Shown: piece after piece, positions 47,280-64,000 of the stretch
How the letters are laid out: the number at the start of each line of letters is the position of its first letter
How positions within the stretch are numbered: position 1 is the stretch's first letter
Position numbers and translations under genes: made by a program
Assembly (NCBI RefSeq): GCF_036370855.1
Contig: NC_088112.1
Span: 14,066,469-14,130,468, forward strand
From: Dromaius novaehollandiae
Taxonomy: Eukaryota > Chordata > Aves > Casuariiformes > Dromaiidae
Reading direction: 5' to 3'
DNA: 64,000 bases
The notes under the pieces: generated by a model
What the model saw: the letters and a program-made list of their open reading frames with translations, nothing else
What the model was told of the DNA's origin: nothing
Database searches by the model: none

Positions 47280-48218
47280 AGCAGGCGCTGGGCGGTGAGT
47301 GCCGCCCTGCTCCCGGGGCACGGTGGCGGCGGGGAGCGCGGGGCCGGGCAGGGACTCTGCGGGGTGGCAGGGCCTCAGGCAGAGCCACTCGCAGCAGTGC
47401 GGCGCGACCGCCGGCGGAGCCCCCGCGGTGCCTGCCTGGGGAATCCCGGGTTTCCTGCGCCGAGCGGGAGTCCCCGGCGGGTCCCCTGGGTGCCGGCGAG
47501 CTGCCGGTGTCTCCCCCGGCTGCTGCTGAAGTAGGGCAGCGCAGCCGGCCCGGCGCCTCCGCAGCCTCCGCAGCGGCTCCGGCAGCGCCCGGCACCGGGG
47601 GGTCCAGGCTGGCGTTGTGGGGTGCCCCCTCCCCGCACACGGGCTGACGAGCCTCTGCCGCGCAGGGGCCACCAAGGACATGGGGAAGATGCTGGGGGGC
47701 GAGGAGGAGAAGGACCCCGACGCGCAGAAGAAGGAGGAGGAGAGGCAGGAGGCGCTGCGCCAGCAGGAGGAGGAGCGGAAAGCCAAGCACACCCGCATGG
47801 AGGCCGAGCGGGAGAAGGTCCGGCAGCAGATCCGCGACAAGGTGGGCCCGCGCCGCCTGTCCCCGCGCGTCACCCGTGGGGAGGGGGCCGGGATCGGCAG
47901 CCCGCCTGCCTGGGGCTGGCCGGTAGGGGAGGCTGGTGGCCCGAGGCGGCGGTGATGAGCATGGGGTGCGGCACGGGCAGCACCTGCTGCCTGCCCCGCT
48001 CAGCGCCCGTGTCCTCGCAGTACGGGCTGAAGAAGAAGGAGGAAAAGGAGGCCGAGGAGAAGGCAGCGCTGGAGCAGCCATGTGAGGGCAGCCTGACGCG
48101 CCCCAAGAAGGCAATCCCGGCAGGCTGCGGCGATGAGGAGGAGGAGGAGGAAGAGAGTATCCTGGACACCGTGCTCAAGTACCTGCCCGGCCCACTGCAG
48201 GATATGTTCAAGAAGTAA
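47264..48218 (+). CDS. CPLX2: Complexin-2 (three coding exons, 134 aa)
   Basis: Cytosolic presynaptic protein that binds assembled SNARE bundles, clamping spontaneous fusion and aiding calcium-triggered release. Coding exons are 47264-47294, 47666-47841 and 48021-48218 (stop 48216-48218), with consensus GT/AG sites: GGCG|GTGAGT, GCAG|GGGCC, ACAAG|GTGGGC and TCGCAG|TACGG. The protein starts [11 protein letters not shown] and ends [11 protein letters not shown]. The accessory helix (about 26-47) and central SNARE-binding helix (about 48-70) are intact, with the key residues Arg48, Arg59, Lys69 and Tyr70. Tyr70 is the first residue of the last exon. There is no C-terminal CaaX box, which separates it from CPLX3/4. 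Compared with the human sequence as I remember it, the only difference is Thr for Ala at residue 53. The 5' untranslated part of this exon begins at 47183. Confidence 0.97.
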
Positions 48219-49101
48219 CAGCACCGCCAACCCCGCCATGGGGTGCTGGGGCATGGGCGCCCTTCCCCTCCCCCTCCATCCCTTCCTCTGGCCCTGGGGG
48301 GGGGGGGGCCCCGCACCCCTCCCCATCACCCCTGCCTTGACCAGACCACCGCCCCCCGTCCCGTCCAGGCAGGGCCCCCCCTGACCACGCTGTGCCAAAG
48401 GGGAGTGTCCCTGGCCGGACAGGGCGAACCGGGACCAAATGCACTGACATAACCTCAGAGCAGGCCGGGGCACCCCGGGCCCTGCAGGATCCTGGGGTGG
48501 CTCCCCGTGTCCTCCAGCCCCAGCCCTCCCTTTGCCCCACCTCCCTCCTGCCCTCCTGCGCACGCCGGGGGGCCCCGGCCGGCCCCCCCCCCCCAGCACT
48601 GCCACCCCCAGCCCCTTCCTGCCCAAAGCACAAAGCCAGGCGCCCTGCCCGCAGCTCCCCAGCCCCCGGTCCCTGGGCACGGGGGTCCCCCCAGGCCGCC
48701 CGGTGTGCCCCCGCACCGGGGGGTCGCGGGGGACCCTCTCCCCGCATCTCTGGCCCCATAGTTAAAGCCATATCAGTTAGACTGCAATACTTCAGCACCA
48801 GGAGGAGCTGGCGCCGCGCTCCGCCGACCGTGTACAAAGGCGCGTGCGGGGCAGGGCCCCCCCTGCCTCGTCCCCCCCGCCCTGTCCCCGCCGTCCCCAC
48901 CGCTCGCTCGTCCGTGTCTCGGCCCCGCTGGCCCCTGTTCTCGCGTTAGTGTCTCCGTGCCAGGGTGCGCCCCGTTGCTCCATGCGTCCTCGTGTTCGCC
49001 GCTCACGCCCCCGCCCCGCCGTTCCCGGGGCCCCCGCAGCGCCAAGCCGAGTGCCCCGCGCTGCCCGGGGGGCCCTGCTCTGCCCTGTGCCCGTGGGCCG
49101 C

Positions 49102-49107
49102 AATAAA
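49102..49107 (+). terminator. CPLX2: Possible proximal CPLX2 poly(A) signal
   Basis: An AATAAA lies 884 bases after the stop within GC-rich DNA. It could serve a short 3' UTR form; downstream GU-rich sequence is not striking. Confidence 0.4.
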
Positions 49108-49439
49108 CCCAGCGCGGAGCCGAGGGCTGCTGAGCCGGTCCCGGGCTGTCCGCGCACAGCTACCAGGCTGGGAGCACCCGGCTGCCTCCCCTGAACGCTG
49201 GACGCACAGTTCTCCCGGGCCTGGCAACGGACCTCTCGGGCAGGGCGCCCTGGGCACGTCCCCGCGCCCCGACGGGGGGATACGGGGGCATGCCATCGCC
49301 CCCACCCCGTCCCTCGCCCCGCCGTGCTCCCGCCCCCTTGCGCTTCCTCCGCCACAGGCCCCCAGCCACTCACGGAGGGCGGCGCGGGGCCTCGCAGCCA
49401 TGCCGTGACCATCCTGCTCGAACTAGTCTTTGACAAACT

Positions 49440-49450
49440 AATAAAATAAA
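49440..49450 (+). terminator. CPLX2: Distal CPLX2 poly(A) signal (overlapping AATAAA pair)
   Basis: AATAAAATAAA gives two hexamers at 49440-49445 and 49445-49450, in a short AT-rich patch, followed by GATTTGTACATTGCTCTGG with downstream T/G. This looks like the main 3' end of CPLX2, giving a 3' UTR of about 1.24 kb. Confidence 0.7.
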
Positions 49451-49469
49451 GGGATTTGTACATTGCTCT

Positions 49470-51257
49470 GGCCTTTACTCAGCCCTTGCTTCCTTGCGGC
49501 CCTGCACCGTCTCCGTCACCCCACAGCAGCTCGGGGCTGAGCCCTGGCAGCTCATCACAGTGCTGGAGGCCATGGGGCCCAGCCTCCCCGTGTGGCACCC
49601 TGATGGCACCCAAGCCAGGCCCCGTAGCTAGCTGGCCATAGGCAAGGGGGAAGGCCCAATGCGGCTCCTGGAGCCCAGCTCCTAACCCCACTGCCTCCTG
49701 CCCCCTGGCGTGTGCCCCACAGGAGCCCTCACCAGGGCTAGGGCAGGGCTGGGGACGAGGTCAAAGGCAGCTGGTTCTGGGGTGCCCCAGTCCCAACCGA
49801 CCCACGGGTATAGCAAGGGGGCTTTTGCCCCTTCCCCACTGCCTGTGGAGCTCCCCCTACAGAATGACTGGGGACACCCGTGGGGTACAAGGACTCCTTT
49901 TTTCGGGGGGGTGGAATCCACAGCCCCCTCAGCTCTGATGATTTGCTCTGAACGGCCTCCGCTCTGACTGATTTGCCATCGTTTAACAGCAAAGAGCTCA
50001 GCTGTTACCCAGGCGGCATCAGCAGAGCAGTCACCTGGAAAAGCCTCTGTCAGGAGAAAATATTAGGCTAGGAAATGATAGAGATCTTGCAGGCAAGGTC
50101 TCCATCGCAGCCAGGCTGCACCAGTGCCTCCTCCCGACGCCCCGCTCCCCCGGCCCCAGCCTGCCGAGGTCGCAAGGAGGCCCCGTCGCTCACCGGGGCG
50201 GAGGGCGTGGGGAGGCACTAATGCCCCTGTCCCCGCAGCAGGCCAGCCCGCGATGGCCCCACGCGCTCCCTGTCACTCCTCTGGCCTCTGCCCAAGCCTT
50301 CGCCACCTGCAGCGTCTCCCTCCCTCCCTCCCTCCCAGCCCAGCAGGCCTGGAGGAAAGGGAGGCACTACGCAACGCAGCCAGGAGCGCTCAGGGAGCGC
50401 CAGCGGCAGGGCTGCGGTTTTGCTCAGGAGGAGCAGCCGCTGGTGACAGGCCCAGAAGGTGCAGCCCTGCCCAGGGAAGGGAAGAGACAGAGTGGTATCC
50501 GCCACCACGTGGGGCTCAGGCCAGCCTAACCACCCTGGCAGAGGCAGGGGGGAGCAGGCAGAGTGGGGCGGGGGAGAGGGAGCCAGGGCAGGGGCACCGC
50601 CTGGGGCTGACACCAGCCGGTCTCTGCTCAAGCCCTGCCCTGGCCTGAGGCCACACAACAGCTGAGCCACAGGGCACCACACCAGCCCTGGCCCACGCTC
50701 AAGCCCTGCAGCACCCACGAGGGCTCTGGGCCATCGAAGCCTGCTGGGAGCAGGCGACGTGCTGTCTGGGACAGCACAGCCTGTCCAGTCCCGGGAGAGG
50801 GCACAGGGAAGGGCTCTGCCCCACGGCACAGGGCTGGGGCATGGGCAAGGTAGGCATCTGCTGGTGGAACCACGGCCCGGGCCACGCAGGACGCTGCCAG
50901 GCCGGCAGAGCCAGGGCCAGGCGGTACATCCCCATCCACTGTCCCCGCATCCCCTTTCCCCAGCGTGGGGGCGCAGCGCCCCCTGGTGGGGCGACAGCAC
51001 CTGCCAGGCCAGGAGACAGAGCCACCAGGGAAAGGGCCTGGCCGTGAGGACAAGGGGGACAGCCCTTCTCCAGAGACCCCTCAGCCACAGCCCTGCCGAG
51101 AGCTCCCCTCTGCAAAGCAAAGCCCACCTGTGGCAAAGTACAGGAGGCGGGGAAGGGGCAGGAGCTCACGGCAGAGCGGTTCAGCAGCACCCCACCTTCC
51201 CCCCGACTGACCACCTCATGCCCACTGACCCGCGCCCACGCAGCAGCCACAGGCACC
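49470..51257. other. Intergenic space between the convergent ends of CPLX2 and THOC3
   Basis: About 1.8 kb with no supported exon. It holds a CCCT repeat near 50320-50340 and otherwise GC-rich unique sequence. The two flanking genes converge on it. Confidence 0.55.
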
Positions 51258-51274
51258 TTTGTTACAGAAGAGGA

Positions 51275-51280
51275 TTTATC
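51275..51280 (-). terminator. THOC3: Candidate THOC3 poly(A) signal, GATAAA variant
   Basis: On the minus strand TTTTGATAAATCC lies about 650 bases past the THOC3 stop and is followed by GU-rich sequence (GGTGCCTGTGGCTGC...). No AATAAA or ATTAAA is visible between here and the stop, so this weak variant is the best candidate. It would give a 3' UTR of roughly 670 bases. Confidence 0.42.
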
Positions 51281-51925
51281 AAAATTAGAAAAACAACCAC
51301 ACATACAAAAAAATGCCATTCTCCCACCCCGTGCCCCCTAGACAGCACCCCCCAAATCACAGCCCCATCACACTGCCCCTCTGCTGCTCCAGTGTGGGGA
51401 AGGCACAAGAGACATCCGGAGGGGAAGGGGCAAGCTGCAGCTACAGAGTCGGCTCTGCTCCCGGGACTGCCCTCGCCAGGGGGCCGGGGAAGAGAGAAGG
51501 GGATGGGCACATAACATCCCTGATAGGAAGCCTGGCCACAGCAGCCCCCACTCAGCTGCCCTAGAGCTGAGCTCTGTCCCGGGGGAGGCCTCTCAGCAAG
51601 GGCATTCAGTGACAGGCATCCTTCAGCCCCTTGCCTTTGCAATGGGCCCTCCGTTCCCCGAGATGGGGCAGGAGACTGCCCTGAGACCGGCAGGGGGCTC
51701 TGCCAGCATCCCCCACCGTCCCCACCAGCACGCAGGCTGCTTTTTACAAATGCTCCCAAGAGCAGGATGCGCAGAGCTGAGCCAAGGACCACCACACTAC
51801 CAAGCAGGTAAGGACGGGACTGGTCTTCTTCCCCCATCCTACGTTAACCAAGCATTCTCCCATCCCCGACAGCAGGGAAGTGTTGCCTCTCCTGGTGGTC
51901 TAACCCACTGCCCGTCACAGTTCCC

Positions 51926-54615
51926 TTAGGAGTCATTGGGCAGCCCGAAGAGCTTGACGGTGCCTGCCTCCCGGCTGCTGTCGTATTTGCCGTCTTTGTC
52001 ATCACAGGCGAAGGCGAGCAGAGGCCTCTTCGGGTGCCAGGCCACTGTGAAGGTGGGAGACTCGCACTGCACCTCCCAAAGCTTCTCTCCTGCACAGAAG
52101 AAGGGCCACGTCAGGCTGGAGAGCCTCTGGCCCCACACTGCACGCTGCCCCATAGCACACACCAGAGCCAAGCACCCACCTCCACCCTCCAGTGTGGGGC
52201 ATGGGAAGAACTGGTGCTTCAGTGCTTTAATCACCTGAAGACAAGACATAGACACTACACAGCTCCAAAACAGACCAGCTAGGCAGAGGCTCCCCCTCAT
52301 GGCGCTCTGCTGTGCCCAACCAAGCTTTCTGCAAGCAGATGATCCTCCCAGTGCCCTCCCAGCTCCACCAGCACTTCCCCATCTGATTCCCTCCTCGCTC
52401 TTTCCCTGACGGGGAACCATTACCTGTCTCCACTTCCGCAATGTCAATGAAGTGATCTTCCGATGCTGACGCCAACATCTTCCCATCATGGCTAAAGCTC
52501 AGCGTTCGCACGGGCCAGTCAAGCCTGCAGCAGCAGGGCCAAGCAGACAGTGAGCAATCTCCCACAGGGTTAGCAGAGAGGGGAGGGAAAAGGTTCAGGG
52601 CAGCGCTACCTACCTCGAGAAGCACCTCACACACACCAACTCATCCACATCCCAGAGGCTGACTAGAGCATCAGCACTGCCCGTAGCAAAGTACTTCCCC
52701 ATAGGATCAAACTTGATGCAGATGCAGTTTGAAGGATGGGCGTTGATGGACTGAATGGGCTTCAGCTCTGGGTAGCTGTGGAGGTGAAGGGAAGAACAGG
52801 AAGCAGTGAAAGGAGCAGAGGGCTTGCTCACAAGCAGATGAGGCATAAGGTGCACTGGAACGGTGAGCAAATCAAACTGAAAATCCTGAGTGCTGGATGA
52901 ATGAGGCAAAGCATCTGTGTAACTCCCCAAGAAGCCCAGCCCAGAACTGAGGTAACCTCAGCTCCAGGCAACTTTGTTCCCACCTCAGGACTGGGAAACG
53001 CTGGGGCGCAGGACGCCGGCTGCTTCAAGCAGCAGAGAGACTTGCAGACTAACGTCTGCCTCGGTTGACAGAGATGCATCAAGGCAGCCAGTCCACCTAC
53101 CCTCCCCGCTGCTGCCACAGGCACCTACCTGAGGATATTGATGCAGCCATTCCCGTTCGTGAGGAAGAACATGTTGTTATCATTGTTCCAGGAGATCTCG
53201 TTCACCTCAAACTTGAACTGCTCCTCAGCTTTGGAACGATGCGTCTTGGCATCGATGAAAGTGACAACGTCATCCTTGTTCCCTACTGCAATGGTCTGGC
53301 CGTCGGGGCTCCAGCAGATGTTTATGTTCTCCCCTAGAGGGAAGAAAGGGCAGCAGGTCCCACTTCCACCCAGCAATCCACAGGACCACAAAGAGTTAAG
53401 TAGACAGTTGGCTTTTTTTTCCTGATCCATGCCCACAGTCTGTTCCACTAACTCTGAACTGCTCCCAAATCCGGGACAACCTGCAGTTCAACACAGAAAC
53501 CCCGCTTAGTAGCTGGTTAACAGATACATAGAGTTAATGAAAACTAAACTTAACAGAACCACAGCTTCAAGCCAACATGTTTGCACCACTCCTTTTTCCA
53601 GTTCAGCCAAGATGTGACCACAGAAATGACCAAGCAAGATCAAATCAAAGAGCCTCTTAACCCAGTGATCTTCGAGATCCAGAAAAAGCAGCAACCAACA
53701 ACAAGCACATATGCACGAGGGTAAGAATGAGGCAAGTTGCAGCTATAGCATCCTGCAATGCTGTCCCCAGACCCATCAATTTGAAATTGGAGCTTTCCTC
53801 AGACAGATATGGTATCTGTTTTAACCTGCCCATGAATTTGATTAACTGCTTTCTGAATCCACGTAAACTTTTAGTTCCACCACAGCTCTCTGCAAACATG
53901 CCTTTCCTTGCACCTGTAGACTCCAGAGGCAAGTACACAAGACATTTTAACAACCAGCATCATATATCAGAGGTTTCTCCAGTCCTGGCACCAACTGAAG
54001 TCACCCTCGTGCTCTCTGCCGCTCCGCATGCCTGCTTGAGCTAGATGAGCACAAGGCAAAGACAAAAGTGACCAGCGAAGGTGCCCCGGATCCCCACCAC
54101 CGTGGGAAGGAGGGGGGCTCTGCCACGGCAGCCGGGGCCCACCTTTGGTGTTGACGGTGGCGATGCACTTGGTGGTGCGGACGTCCCAGATGCGGATGGT
54201 TTTGTCGCCGGAGGCCGTGACGAAGAGGTCGGGGTTGCTGGGGTGCCAGCAGAGCTGATCCACGCTGTCCCCGTGGCCGCGATAGTTGTTCTCCTTCACC
54301 TGGCGGCAGAGGGCGGCGGTGGGCCGCGGGGAGGACCACGGCCCGGCGCCCCGCTCCCTCCCGCGGCCCGCTCCCTCCCGCCCCTCCCCGCGCCGCGGCC
54401 CGGCCCGGCCCGGCTAGGCCCGGCCTGCTCACCAGCCGGTCCTTCTCGAGCACGAAGACGCTGGCGGTCTTGTCGAAGGAGCCGGAGGCGAGGCGGCGGC
54501 CGCAGCAGCTCCAGGCCACCGAGTGCACCTTGGCGCCGTGCGCCGGGAACTCGCGGCTGCGCGTGTTGGCGCGGAAGAGCTCCTGCATGGCCAGCACGTA
54601 GGGCGACAGCGCCAT
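51926..54615 (-). CDS. THOC3: THO complex subunit 3 (TEX1), WD40 protein (six coding exons, 323 aa)
   Basis: Nuclear subunit of THO, which with DDX39B and ALYREF forms TREX and couples transcription and splicing to mRNA export. Coding exons on the minus strand are 54615-54433, 54299-54143, 53333-53129, 52775-52614, 52524-52424 and 52089-51926 (TAA at 51928-51926). All junctions have GT/AG sites and the frame closes exactly (972 nt). The protein is a seven-bladed WD40 propeller: blades start near residues 26, 69, 115, 155, 195, 240 and 280, with clear GHGDSVDQL...IRIWDV and ATGSADALVSLWDV repeats. It ends GTVKLFGLPNDS as in human. The N-terminus (MALSPYVLAMQEL) is about 28 residues shorter than the 351-residue human protein. 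The start has a good context (G at -3, G at +4). Intron 2 (53334-54142) is the longest and holds nothing further. Confidence 0.96.
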
Positions 54616-54749
54616 GGCCCCGCCGCGCCGCCAGGGCGCCCGCCCCGCCGACGCCGACGCGTGACGCGACTTCCGCCCGCTCCGTCCCGGCGGGCGCCAC
54701 CGCCCCGCCCGGCCCTCAGGGGGCGGAGCCGCCGCCGCCCGCAGCGAAG
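54616..54749. promoter_or_regulatory. Bidirectional THOC3/SIMC1 promoter
   Basis: The start codons of THOC3 (minus) and SIMC1 (plus) are separated by only 134 bases of CpG-island DNA. Visible sites are a CRE-like TGACGCGA (54662-54669), an ETS/GABP-type ACTTCCG (54669-54675), GC boxes (CCGCCCCGCCCGG and GGGGCGGAGCC), and a YY1-like AAGATGGCC at the SIMC1 start codon. There is no TATA box. The CpG island spans about 54.3-55.1 kb. Head-to-head housekeeping promoters with ETS and YY1 sites are a known class. Confidence 0.8.

Positions 54750-64000
<9,251 letters not shown>

Larger units (their letters stand above)
48219..49460 (+). other. CPLX2: CPLX2 3' untranslated region
   Basis: GC-rich, with homopolymer runs (G12 near 48298). 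It extends from the stop to the clustered poly(A) signals at 49440-49450. An earlier AATAAA at 49102-49107 would give a shorter form. No coding exon follows before THOC3. Confidence 0.6.

Overview
This window is vertebrate nuclear DNA. It most likely comes from a bird, and from a gene-dense, GC-rich (probably micro-) chromosome. Four protein genes lie in the order HRH2 (+), CPLX2 (+), THOC3 (-), SIMC1 (+), the order and orientation I know from human chromosome 5q35. Here the introns and spacers are short, interspersed repeats are nearly absent, and the only transposable element I could recognise is one worn CR1-type LINE. The species cannot be read from the sequence.

Layout. Bases 1-12.9 kb hold no gene I can support; an old CR1 LINE fragment lies at about 9.0-9.8 kb. 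HRH2 (histamine H2 receptor) is one coding exon at 12942-14048, and its stop codon lies inside a consensus splice donor. From 14.05 to 44.7 kb there is a GC-rich gene-free stretch. It contains a 62-bp higher-order minisatellite (29.8-30.35 kb), a CpG island with a possible distal promoter (34.3-35.3 kb), one well-formed candidate noncoding exon (40477-40576), and several AT-rich islands full of homeodomain, POU and TCF-like sites that look like candidate enhancers. CPLX2 follows: a CpG-island first exon ending at 45241, a first intron carrying a 1-kb CA-rich array, and three coding exons at 47264-48218 giving a full 134-residue complexin-2. THOC3 is on the minus strand with six coding exons (323 residues). 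SIMC1 starts 134 bp away on the opposite strand from a shared CpG promoter and runs off the right end; ten exons (646 codons) are visible.

Functionally the genes are unrelated neighbours: a Gs-coupled amine receptor, a presynaptic SNARE regulator, an mRNA-export WD40 protein, and a SUMO-binding platform linked to the SMC5/6 complex and calpain-3. I found no undescribed multi-gene system. The most unusual material is regulatory and structural: the HRH2 stop/donor overlap, an upstream ORF overlapping the CPLX2 start codon, possible alternative CPLX2 5' exons, and three tandem arrays inside or beside genes.
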